Of a DNA stretch of 64,000 bases, positions 22,774 through 32,975 are shown one piece after another. Position numbers and translations under genes: made by a program. Each line of letters opens with the position of its first letter. Position 1 is the first letter of the stretch. The notes beneath the pieces are model-generated. The model did not search any database. It saw only the letters and a program-made list of their open reading frames with translations, and was not told where the DNA came from. Origin of the DNA: Phymatolithon calcareum (lineage: Eukaryota; Rhodophyta; Florideophyceae; Hapalidiales); the NCBI GenBank assembly GCA_977006965.1, contig OZ345385.1, positions 744,001-808,000 of the forward strand, given 5' to 3'.

Positions 22774-23892
22774 ATGAGCACACTCTCCCCAAATGATGAT
22801 CCGCCACAGGGATCAGCCTCAGCGCAGCTCGGTAACGAAGGCGCTTGGCGCCCCGGCACCCTTCATCTCGCGCCGAGCTCGTGGGAGTGTTATCTTGACC
22901 TGCCACAAACGACTGATGCTCGGTACGAGCTTGTGGAGGGCATACTTTTTCAGCGCGAGATGAGCGACAGGGAGCATGGTCGCATCCAAGACTTCCTGCA
23001 GACGCAGGTCAGCATTGCCTTCGCAAAGCATGGTATCCCCATCCGCGGGTACATGGAGGCAAAGGTGGAGATTCCTTCGCCAAAAGCAATTCTTGACGCC
23101 AGTACTTCGCCTCGTCGCGGGTCCTCGTCGGAGTCATCGAGCTCCAGCGCAGCGCAATCGCCAAGGCGCAGTTGCTGCATTGCCGATGTCGCCGTCTCAG
23201 CATACAGCAGTGCCGAGGACGACCGGAAGCTTTCGCCAACGTCAAAAAAAGTGCACTTCCCCTTGCACAAGGAGCCACCATTCATGGTTGTCGAGATTAC
23301 AAGCAGCGAGAGAAGCCGTTATCAGGATGTATACATGAAATGGGGAGAGTACGCGTGTGCACGCGTAAATGAGTACGTTGTCATTGATCGTACTGAGAGA
23401 TGTGTTGTGGTTGGGAAACTGAACGGATCTCGTCCCCGCACGTCGTCTGCTGACCCCAATGTCTCCCCATCTCGCATGACGAGACGCTCACCGAGTCATA
23501 AGCCATCGAACAAGAACAAATCCCCCATGAATGCGCGAGCAATATTCAGGGGCGATGAAGTCGTCGACTGCTCTTTTTTTCGTGATCTCGGTATCACTGC
23601 GGCAACCATGCTCGATCCTCCCCTTGGATTAGACACTTTCAAGAGAAGTTTTGATGAAGAGCGACTGGAGAAGGAAAAGGAACGCCGGGAGAAGGAAAAG
23701 GAACGCCGGGAGAAGGAAAAAGAACGCCGGGAGAAGGAAAAGGAACGCCAGCGGAGGAAGGATTTGGTAGAAGAAATGCGTCGCACCAAACGCCAGGTAC
23801 AGCAGATGAGAGCAGCCAATGGGGCAAGTGCACCGCAAAGTAGGGAATCTCCCAAAAGAAAGAAAACCCGCACCACAGCACAGCAATCTTGA
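22774..23892 (+). CDS. Uma2-family (PD-(D/E)XK) nuclease-domain protein
   Basis: This is an intact 372-residue frame from the ATG at 22,774. An upstream in-frame extension to 22,696 lacks an ATG. Domain order: a short N-terminal tail; an Uma2/DUF820-type restriction-endonuclease-like fold (about residues 35-235); a basic C-terminal coil. Expected motifs are present: RYELVEGILF, EHGRIQDFL, IADVAVSA (usual PD is AD), PPFMVVEITSSE and DVYMKWGEYA leading to EYVVID. The conserved acidic residues are thus kept. A Ser-rich insert (about 110-135) separates the beta-strands, which is not usual in bacterial members. Residues about 295-325 are tandem copies of KERREKE from a 21-base repeat. Uma2 domains are abundant in cyanobacteria; their biochemical role is poorly known. 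Transfer from a bacterium followed by addition of eukaryotic-style tails is an inference. Confidence 0.8.
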   Translation: MSTLSPNDDPPQGSASAQLGNEGAWRPGTLHLAPSSWECYLDLPQTTDARYELVEGILFQREMSDREHGRIQDFLQTQVSIAFAKHGIPIRGYMEAKVEIPSPKAILDASTSPRRGSSSESSSSSAAQSPRRSCCIADVAVSAYSSAEDDRKLSPTSKKVHFPLHKEPPFMVVEITSSERSRYQDVYMKWGEYACARVNEYVVIDRTERCVVVGKLNGSRPRTSSADPNVSPSRMTRRSPSHKPSNKNKSPMNARAIFRGDEVVDCSFFRDLGITAATMLDPPLGLDTFKRSFDEERLEKEKERREKEKERREKEKERREKEKERQRRKDLVEEMRRTKRQVQQMRAANGASAPQSRESPKRKKTRTTAQQS

Positions 23893-23944
23893 GCCTGCAA
23901 TCATTTTGATTTCCACGGGATCGGAGTCGTTTCTATCGTTTCCA

Positions 23945-24408
23945 CCAACGAAAAGGACGCTAAAAAATGTGCTCTGTACTCTTTGTCGCCACATACTGTA
24001 CTCCTTTCTCCCTCCCAAGGAGCTGTACTTTGTGTTCTACGCACTACGCGCGGCCAATATTGCCGCCGAACACGGCGTACACTTTCAGTAATGGGAAACA
24101 TGCACGCCCGCTCTGCAAACTGCGTCGCGTGCCTGTTGCGGGCCGCAGTCCTTGTTGCGCTTCCAGCGGTCAGTGTCGCGCTGTTAGTCACTTCCATGGC
24201 GGCATTGGCGAGCAACTATCCTGGCGCGAACGCGAACGCACTGTTTGCGTTGAGTAAATTGCGCGGCTGTGATACGCCTGTGCCTGTTCGTGTGCATTTC
24301 GACGCGCATGCGGCTAGAACTGGTCTCTCGCACTTTGTCCAGGGGGCCGCACAGTGGCATGAGTGGACTACTGCGTGTGCAGAGGATGTTAATGATGACG
24401 AACTGTGA
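23945..24408 (+). pseudogene. ALG12-like mannosyltransferase C-terminal relic
   Basis: The first part reads HILYSFLPPKELYFVFYALR, matching the hydrophobic L-P-H-K-E-L-R-F-I segment of ALG12-type alpha-1,6-mannosyltransferases of the ER, which add mannose to the dolichol-linked N-glycan precursor. After a frame change near 24,090-24,130 the sequence reads AVLVALPAVSVALLV (membrane segment) then SNYPGANANALFALSKL and VRVHFDAHAARTGLSHF, matching the family's N-Y-P-G-G and H-I-x-x-x-A-A-x-T-G-x-S-R-F motifs. The N-terminal catalytic half is absent; the Uma2-domain gene ends 52 bases upstream. Truncation plus frameshift indicates a relic, although an intron could hide part of it. Confidence 0.65.
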
Positions 24409-27100
24409 CAGCAGTTTACACACCTCGCTGGCAACCAACAGTTAACATGTCAATTTCTTTCGCGCCCATTACGCGCAACACGCATTTTCAGGGTTCCATG
24501 TCTAGAAGCTCCGTCTTCGAAAGGCACTGAATGTTTTTCTCCTCGAACGCAACACTTTGGAGGAGATGACGAGCGAAGCACGAGGTCCGTAATTGTGTGC
24601 CAAACATTTTTCGTAATTTAACAAAAACTTGTGCGCGAATGGTCTCGCGTGAACTACGACATGAATATGCGACGTGCTGATCCGGCTTTGCACGCCGATG
24701 TGTACACAAGTCTTTCGCCGCATGCTGCAAACGTCGTTTACAAGGACCTTATCAGCAATATTATCCCTTCAAAATTACGAAACTGAACATAATTTATGAC
24801 ACATTTCCACTCGTGTTTCGGTTCCCGTTGCTGAGCGGTTGGAAGAACCACTTTATGCATGCGCGCACGTGACATGTCAATATGGTATAGCGTTTCGCGC
24901 TTCATTTATCCTGTTAGTATTCGTTCGATCCGAGGTGGTTCTCGCACGGGACGAAGAAGAAGAGAAATGTGGAGAAAACTGCAAACGCCTATTCCACGAT
25001 TGCGGAAAAATATAGTACATGTCATTGTAGGGTGTTGACAACGATGTGTGTCGTGGTGTTGGTGCTGGGACTGTGAATGACGTGAAAACATAGCGAATGA
25101 ACATTTCTGCAAGCTTGGTGAATCAAGAGCGGAGCTGACTTTGGAATGGGCTGAACATATGATTCCGGGTTTTGCGTCTACTGTGAAGGAGCTGATGGAT
25201 GGAACAATGGAAGCAAAACCGGGAGTACGCGATGCGGTTCCTGTCTATTGAGAATTCGTTTCACTCTGGTGATATGCAGCGATCAAACTACGAAGCAGAG
25301 ATGAATGGCATTGTTCCTGTTTCGCAGCCCCTTTCCGTCGATGTATCAAACTTATTTTAGTCTATCACCGCTGACCATTAAACATGATGGCGCTCAATTC
25401 ACTTGCCTTGAATCTTTCTTGAGCCACGCGATACATGTGAACGAGCTCATTGCACTTTCAGTCCGCACTAAAATTAGTCGTAGTACTGGAAAAATGCCCT
25501 TGTACAGTATGAAGGAAAACCAGTCTCCATTCAGTAGCAGGAGGCGCATCATTCTCCGTAAATCTGACATTGCCACCCATCGCCGCCGAATGCGCTTTCC
25601 ATTCCTCGGCCGTCTTCTTTGCCCAGTAGATATGCTGCACCGAACTTTATCCAGCGGGTTAACGATTGCCGACCCACCCTCTTGCATAACATTTCTCGGA
25701 CAATACATCACGAAGGGAGACTCGGTTCACCCGCTTTATTGCACTGTTACCTCCGAAGGCTCCAAACGAATGGAGGTGCCCAAGATTTTTTGCTCTCTTC
25801 GCCCACTCCTTTGGGGGAGCTCGTGGCACTCACCCAAATATGCCATCTGCTTTAAATCCAGCGCTTTTTAGGGAAACTTGACAGATTTTTCTATACAATG
25901 AGCTGCACTCATCAAGGGCGCCTACATGTTTGGATCACTCACTTCCTCCTGTCTCAAGACGGAAAATCACGCCTATACACTACTATGTGGCAGTCATCAT
26001 CGACGAGAGTAAGGGTGCAAGTGGTCTACTGCTTCCTCGTATGTTCCAAACGCAGTAACTGTTCAATCAATTTTGGCACACTTTCTCCTTTAGAACATTA
26101 TCCATTCATTAACATAAATAGATTCTAGCTCTCCGCTCAGCGTGGCACCCCAGCACGAAACTAAAACCCAGTTCGTGGACTATTTGCTGCGCTAATCGGC
26201 CACTCCTACGACACTCACGGCGTCCGGCTAGTACTCGAAGCTTCTTGAGGTTTGCTGTCCCGTCAAGCTCGATGCATCTCGCCCGTGAGCTCTTGCTCAC
26301 TTCATGGCTTGGGCGAAGCAAGTTTTAACAAGTTTGCGGGTAGTTTCGACTACCAAGTAAGATTTCGATTTGCGTGACTGAAAGCCGTAGTCAATATTCT
26401 GGCTATTGCCTGCTAGCTGCACTAGCGACTTTGTTTGCTTGATGATGCTGACGCCAGGATTTGTTACAGAACAACCCTAGAGATAAAGCGACTAACATAT
26501 CTATCTCTATCGTAGACAAGGTTCGCATACGCGAGCTTTCCATCATTATCGACGTGGAGAGCCCTGTACTGCCTCGGAATCTCGCTATTTTCAAGCATGT
26601 TCGCTTTCGGAGGAAGACAGGCTAACCTCCAAACCGGGAATGAAGCTGAACGGCGTGATACTTCTTCCTTTCACAGGCGGAAACGATTCAACCAGCGTTG
26701 TCAATCGAAAAATGTCGCCTCCCGCGGGGTTGGAGGTCAGCGTCACAAATTTAGCTTCGGTCGTCCTGCGGATGGTTCTTTCCAACTCGACAGACGTCAC
26801 AGATTATGGCAATTACCCTTTGTTTCCGGTAAAAGAGACCAGCACACAATCTCTTGTGCATCGTGTACATCAGTCTTGGAATACACCCTCATGCACCAGT
26901 TGTGCGCTGCGGACGAGAAAAAAATCATCGCCGCATTAATACATCGTCGTTTGCGTTCTTGGGACCACTCATCGAGACTTCGATTAGAATCAAAGTTTGT
27001 CGTCCATGGGCCAAGTACCTCCTTGCGAATGCCGCGACACAAATCTCAGCATCCATCCACATGCTTTTCGACCACTCACAATTGAACAAGCTATTGTGTG
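24409..27100. other. No confidently recognised gene
   Basis: The longest frame (25,305-25,871 +, 188 codons) has no family signature. The minus-strand reading over the same bases (VRFTENDAPPATEWRLVF, and MYRVAQERFKASEL after a stop) looks more protein-like but is broken and unidentified. Frames over 26.6-27.1 kb lead towards a retroelement 3' end and may be its decayed body. Confidence 0.35.
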
Positions 27101-27103
27101 TAC

Positions 27104-27175
27104 CGGCAGGGGAATGTAAGAAGGGGAGGAAAGCAGAATTTTAATGCATCAAAATAAATAAATAAAAATCCGTAG
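27104..27175 (+). mobile_element. Retroelement 3' end
   Basis: TACCGGCAGGGGAATGTAAG and AAGGGGAGGAAAGCA are followed by TTTAATGCATCAAAATAAAT-type A-rich tail. The same arrangement is found inverted at 27.55-27.65 kb, so two copies of the same family face each other about 450 bp apart. The coding part upstream was not recognised. Confidence 0.55.
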
Positions 27176-27550
27176 TCGTTTCTGCAGACAAAATTATGAG
27201 GGAATTCACGTATCAGCAAAATTAGTGAATTTAATGTACTCGTATACACCTGCCACTGCGTATTCGAGAACTTCAACCAATAAGGGCTCACTGTTTATAG
27301 AGTGCTATGCACCTGACAGTATCTATGCCTTAATCAATGCGGTTTGTGCGTTGGCGTCAGCCGAGCTCTTCGAAACTATTGGCACAAAATCCCGCTTACG
27401 TGCACAAGCTGTGTCCATTTCTAATCTTTCTGTTTGGTCATTATTTTTGACCACAAAATGGAAGCGCGATTATTAGCCCCCCTGACATTCATCGCGGCGA
27501 ATACAAGCGTACATTTTGGACAGTAAATCTGGTTTCATATATGTTTTTTT

Positions 27551-28238
27551 GATGCGAGTCCATAGTTTCAAATAAAGAGCGCTATTGTGTTTGTACAAAT
27601 TTCGGTTGTCATACGCTTTGCTTTCCTCCCCTTCTTACATTCCCCTGGTACCGGAGAGTCGGGCGCCCACCTGTCAATGATTTGTGTTTTTAGGAGCTGG
27701 TCGAACCGCAGATACGAGGAACGGCCCTCCTTTGCACACTCCTGTATGAAACCAGCTATCTGCGCGTCGCCTTCATGTGACCATCGAAACAGCCCTTCGT
27801 ACACACAGTGCTTATTTTTTATTTTTTAAAGCCCCACAGTCATACCCTCACTAGGGTGGTTCTACTCTGGTATTCTGTCTGAGCCCCTAGCATGTACTCG
27901 ATTGTTTTTGATAGCCCTGTCTAACAGTTTTCGAGGCGTCGCTTCTTCTTTCAGTACAGGTCTTCTTCATTCTGCACACTGTCGCTGATGTTTTTTCTGA
28001 TGAGCAAAAGGTCATCTAGTGTCTTCTCGGTTGCCGCTATGTCTTCTACACACAGTGCTTGTACGATGTCGCGAAAATCTTGCAGGATGCGAATTCGGCA
28101 CAACGCGATGTCTGAGTCATGTATCATACTGTCCAGCAATGGTGAACAGCCCCACAACATTGAAGTCGTGGTCGATAAGCTACGTTTCCTACACGTGGCT
28201 ATGAATAGAGCCCCGAAAGTCGCCCACCGCGTTATCAT
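27551..28238 (-). mobile_element. LINE C-terminal domain and 3' UTR
   Basis: The minus strand encodes RWATFGALF, then LLDSMIHDSDIALCRIRIL and a charged helix ending in QNEEDLY followed by a stop at 27,951. This is the conserved ORF2 C-terminal domain; the ending resembles ENDESLY in the 50.5-51.2 kb element. About 400 bases of 3' UTR follow, with the purine-rich motif and an A-run at about 27,551. The upstream ORF2 is missing. Confidence 0.65.
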
Positions 28239-29024
28239 TGTACTTCGAACATTCGTCCGAGTTCACAATCTGCTCCGCGCATAGCAACGTCACTCCCGTC
28301 ACGTCGCACTATGCGTGTTGCAATCGCAACTTCTCACCGGACAGTACGTGGGTACTGTGACACGTCAAGGTGTTCCAGAGGGAAAGAGAAGAGAGGTAGA
28401 GCTGAGCACAGTACCGTTGGGTGACTGGAGCGCAGCGCATCCACGGCAAAAGCAGAGGCTAATTCACCGTGACGGTCCCTCCAGAAGGGGGCCTCGAGGG
28501 TGTCGCATGAATCTTGAGTTTTGTCTCGGTTCAACGTACACGTGGGCAACAAGGTTGCAGCCCAGAGAGGAAAGTGACAACCATCTCTGAGCAGAATCGA
28601 CCTAGCTTATACTTGAGGGAATAGCGCGGGATCGTGATATGATGAGGTTAGCTTCGGACGCAGTTTAGGGTAATCGATGATGCAGACGCGAGGGAGAAAG
28701 AGGGGCATCAAGTTCAACCCATTTCATCGTCAAGGTAAAAGACCTTTTCACTCATTCCCACCACTTCGGTGAAGAACCAACGTTCGCCAGTAGCGGGAGG
28801 CGAGACCCCGTACCCTACGTCGCGAGTAGGGGGAGACACTAATTAGCGATCCGACGATCGGTTGGCATCTCTGCGAAACGCAATAGTGCTCCGACGAGCA
28901 TTGCGTCTTGCACTTGCAGGTTACATGTTCCCGGCAGCTCTCAAGTGAATCGTATCGATATACGGTTCAATCAAGTTCATCAAGACCCGCGAACGTCGTA
29001 ATTAGCGGTCCGCGGCTTACCATC
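28239..29024. other. No recognised gene
   Basis: Short frames only. A small imperfect hairpin (ACGCAATAGTGCTC, then GAGCATTGCGT) lies near 28,880. No function is inferred. Confidence 0.35.
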
Positions 29025-30180
29025 TTAGAATTCTAACGACAGAGCGGGAAAGTTATTCCACTTGTCTGTGTCACTCGGGGAGTTAAGGTTTGGTAGGGGT
29101 ACAAATTCTTTCATGTAGGCAAGGGGGCTGCTTTCGACAACATGAAGCATGGCCAGGAGCTCATCGAGTGCACGGTTAGTCCAAGTGCTTTCCTCTTCAG
29201 AGAGTCCGTCCTTCGAGAGACCATTGATGACGTCTTCGATAGCATCTTTCCCACACTGGCCGGTCATCTCGATGAGGCCGGAAGGGCTCATTTGTGGAAA
29301 AATTCCAAATTGCCACTTGATGGCCAGTGTTCTGTGCCTTCTGGAATTTAAGAGAAGATGCGACGGTAGTGTAATTTTCGAGTTTGGGCTAGTTCGTTTT
29401 CTCGACTTCTCCGCCTCGGTTGCTGCCTCGATGATCTTGGTCCTTAGATATCTCTTGACGTTTCTCGTAGCTGATCCATGCCCTGCAGTTTCCTTGGTCC
29501 AAAGGAGTCCTTTGAAAGGACCGCACTACTCGCGGTTTTCCACTGCATACCATTCCTCTGTGACAACTTCGATGCCATATCAACAATGGTCTGAAGAACT
29601 TCCACTGATTTTGCAGACAGTTTCAAGTCATTTGCAAACAGTTTGCACGGCTCTTTTGTCACGCTCCCTGGAATGGAGCCTACGATGGTATACCAGTCGG
29701 AATCTTTGTCGTCTCTTTTCTGTATAAAATGAGGGATCCAGAATAGAATAACTATTTCGGCGATCTCTGGTTCCAGTACTTTCCTTATTCTCCCAGCAAG
29801 CTTACTCCTTGGTTCCGAGTCGTAAGCAGCTTTCAGGTCTAGGATTTCCACGCAGCTGGGACATGTTTGACGAAGAGATTCTTCATGCAGGACCGCCAAC
29901 TCGGTCGCTTTTCTTTTCTGAAACCCCAACTGAGATATATGGAGCTTGTACATCCTTCTTATCATCTTGTCCAGGGGCATTTCAATTATCTTCCTCATAT
30001 GACGTAAGAGGGAGATTGGGCGGTAGCGGGTTGGTAATTCGGTATCCCAAGGGGGTGGTTTTCAATTACCCGCAGGCTTCCCAGATCGCGAATAGTACTC
30101 TTGTGCTCCGTACTGGGTCCACTTTCAATATTTCGGTCTGCACCTTCTCTAGCCCCGAAGCCTTCCACTTGGGCTAGTCC
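29025..30180 (-). mobile_element. Decayed LINE reverse transcriptase and C-terminus
   Basis: From right to left the minus strand encodes TRYRPISLLRHMRKIIE, QLGFQKRKATELAVLHE, motif A LDLKAAYDSEPRSK, a degenerate motif B region (GSIPGSVTKE) and motif C LFANDLKLSA, with the second catalytic Asp position altered. The C-terminal block (29,291-29,025) resembles 53.06-53.26 kb (GKDAIEDVINGLSKDGLSEE). The frame shifts several times. It belongs with the fragment at 42.3-42.9 kb (KVLDPSIVEIVIPFLEPS). Confidence 0.75.
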
Positions 30181-30183
30181 TGG

Positions 30184-31850
30184 TGACTTTTTTTTTTTTG
30201 AATTTGGAATTTATTGAACGCCCTCAGTAACACTCATGAGACTGCAAGGGAGATGTGTTTCAGCAGCTACGTTGTAGCTTCGATCATATATTCACATGCT
30301 TGTAACCCGGGTTAACGTAGTAGCCCTAGCTGCAAAAACCCTCTCCCGTAAGAGGGCGGAGGGAAAAGCTTGGGGTCCACTGATCAGATTTCCTCAATTG
30401 GCGCCTTGTCTATTCCATGTCGTCGTAGAAGACGATAGTGAAGAAGAGTAGCTTGTCTAGAGCTTTTTCAGTGATATTAATCTCCTCTTTGGTCAGTTGA
30501 TATCTTCCGAGGTATTCTTCCAGGTTGTTCATGAGTATTGGTACAGTATCACCGAACTTGTCTCTGAGAAGTGATGTGCTCATTGGGGGGAACCGACCGA
30601 ATGCCCACTTTACCGCTAATTGGCGGTGCCGTGTTTTCGGGAGTCTGATAATCGCCGGGGTGGACCCCGGCAGATCGTAGGGAATTTTTCTCTTTCTTTT
30701 GGACTCCGAGACGTCTCCTTCGTCTTTGAAGAGCAAGGTCCTCAGCGATTTTGATGAAACTCCCTGTTTGAGGAAAGTCAGTGCTGTCTCGAATAGGTCG
30801 TACTGTAGCATTGCCGATATGTCTCGACTAACCCATTGAAGTTCCTCCACATCTCTTTCCTCGATTGGGACGGCCAGAAGGCTCCTTTTCTTTGATCTGG
30901 CTCGTTCCAGCATTCTGAGTGCTAGCACGAGTCTTCTGTTTTCGGCGCTGTGAATTCGGCAAGGAAGGCGAAGTCTGACGTAGCGGTTTTTCGATATTGG
31001 ACAGAATACTTGTGCGAAAAATGTCTTCTCCACTTCTGCGATTGCTGTCTGCTTCTATGTCCCTTCTGAACATCTAGGGTGGGACAAATTCTCTGGTATC
31101 TCCCATCCATCCTGGTTCGGAGCAGCAAAGAGTGGATAGGTGTGCCGGGAACAGTGATGGTGCCAATGGAAAACCCTGCTTTATATTATTAGCCTTCTGG
31201 AGACGGTTCATGCCATTCTGGAAGTCTTTTCGATCGCTTTTGCTGCTTTTAGCTCGTCCAAGACATCAAGGAATCGATTGTACGACGTTCGTTTGCCTGC
31301 GGATACCTCTTTCCTTATTTTTCTCTAGAGTTCTTTTCCGAACTTCCCGAAATTACTTGTCTCCCTCTTTTTCCATATCACTAGGAGCTGGAGTCCAAAA
31401 ATTATTGTCGGTTCCTTCCCAGCAGATCTTTCTCCTCCATGGTTGCAGTAGGGTCGACGCAATGTATTCATAAATTAAATCTAGTTCACAAGGCGACTGG
31501 CAGCCTTTTAGACGCATCATGAGCGATGGAAGGCTGCGGTAGTATTCATCACGTACTTTCTCAAAGACATCCGGATCAGATATGCTTTTAGTTGATATTA
31601 CATCTGTGAATATTTGCCCGGGTGCTGTAGTCGGGATACTCGTCACTACCGGTCTGTGCTTTAGGTATCCTGCCATGGGCCTTTGGGTGACGTAACCGGT
31701 CCAGGTGACAGACCTTTCCTCAGGAAAAAATTGATATTGCTTTCTCCGTTTTACGTGACGTACGTGCTCTAATTTCCATGGTGGGTCATCCATCTTGTTG
31801 GAAGAGAAATAAGAATCAAGTACATTTTGAGTAACCAAGGGACGTTAGCG
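30184..31850 (-). mobile_element. Family-A LINE with internal deletion
   Basis: The minus strand starts with the late endonuclease (KHRPVVTSIPT, matching QHRPVTTSFPT in the full-length copy) over 31,838-31,353, then a broken linker, and then jumps at about 31,056 to the thumb (QTAIAEVEKTFFAQVF). It ends with the C-terminal domain (WAFGRFPP), stop, 3' UTR with stem-loop (about 30,328-30,375), and poly-A at 30,184-30,197. The whole reverse transcriptase catalytic core is missing. One internally deleted insertion or two adjacent fragments would both explain this; the shared orientation and order favour the first. No TSD was found. Confidence 0.75.
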
Positions 31851-31915
31851 TAGAGAATTGTACAAAAGCTGGCCCGTTACTCCAAGGTGAGGCTTTGGGA
31901 GCTTTCAAAATAAAA
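31850..31915 (+). mobile_element. Short retroelement 3' end
   Basis: GTGAGGCTTTGGGAGCTTTC followed by AAAATAAAATCATCAAA resembles the tail of the short element at 42.05-42.19 kb (GACTGTGAGGCTTTTAAATA). No coding part remains. Confidence 0.4.
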
Positions 31916-32524
31916 TCATCAAATATCCCCCATCTGTGTTTTTCCGACCACCCTAGAAGGAAGGTATCTCACTAATTTGACTTCTTTTCCTAAGTCTTGT
32001 GCCTACCATTCCAGTCTTCCATGGCAATGAAGGGGTGCCTGCAATAAATTTGTAGCATCTGCAAGAATCATTGCACCTCGTTTCTCTTATCTTATCGAAT
32101 GGACGCTGAGGGTGAGACATAGCACACCGAAATTAGTGTATTTCCTATTCTCGCAATAATCACCTGGAAGTTTTTCTCGCCTTCTTAAATATCAGTCTAA
32201 ATCCTACAGGGTTCGGCACAATCAATGCAACTCCCCATGTGCCTTAACGTGCCGATTCTCGCATGGACGAGGGGCACCAATATGACGATAGCTCGTCCGA
32301 ATTTTGGCCTACATCTTGCAGTGTGTCTCAGTGCTTCCAACAACGGCAAAGCCGTGCTCCTTAATTATCTTTTGTGCGTAGACCCCTGCTCCCCTCGATC
32401 CCCCGATGTTCATCGTCGCCACCAGGAGGCAGTTCCTAATAATCTTAATTTGTTTGCTCTTCAGGCACTGCGAGCCTGTGAAAGCTGACTTCCCGAAGAA
32501 GTAGCCTCATAGGGCAAGCCTCGG
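31916..32524. other. No recognised gene
   Basis: Short unsupported frames only, lying between a retroelement tail and a LINE ORF1 fragment. Confidence 0.35.
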
Positions 32525-32814
32525 TCACAGCCGGTGCCGTTTCTTCTTTATACGTCTGGTGAAACTCCATATCCAGGAGCTCTTTAGCCTTCTGGGCCTT
32601 TTCTTAATACCAATGCCGCGCTGCTTTGCCAATAGGGAGTCTGGAGCTGGTCTGGAGGAACGTGCTGCGCGATATGCGACTGCTTTTATGATGCGGACTC
32701 GTCGCGCATGACTCCCTAGATCCTTCTTTTTCTTTAAAGAGTCTCCAAAGATGTCGATATCACTGAGGCGTTGCATATCTGCGGCCTTGAGCTCTTTCAG
32801 GGTCTGTGAAGTGC
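32525..32814 (-). mobile_element. LINE ORF1 fragment, distal half of split target
   Basis: The minus-strand frame (ELKAADMQRLSDIDIFGDSL; RRVRIIKAVAYRAA) aligns with LRAAHLRYDPKYSIWSANVA and FRAIRSRMRKCAAGT of ORF1 at 45.2-45.4 kb. It is the continuation of the ORF1 seen at 37,872-38,440. The two halves are separated by the full-length LINE inserted at 32,828. Confidence 0.65.
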
Positions 32815-32827
32815 ACTAATCGTGAGT
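32815..32827. repeat. Left TSD of full-length LINE
   Basis: ACTAATCGTGAGT, repeated exactly at 37,859-37,871 directly after the poly-A tail. It defines the element boundaries and the insertion site in an older ORF1. Confidence 0.93.
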
Positions 32828-32975
32828 AGATTGCTAGTGCAGCGCAAATACAGGAAAAGTTTTTTTCGCGGACCGATCGGGTCTAGCCAACAGTCGCGCC
32901 ACTAACGCAGCGGATTCGAGTGATCGCCAAGGGGAAAACCCCAGGAGGGTTCCACCCTCACAAGCGCAAAACGCC

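Noticed and set aside
25305-25871. A 188-codon plus-strand frame
   Set aside because: It has no motif or domain, and the opposite strand over the same bases looks more protein-like. It was left as unassigned sequence.
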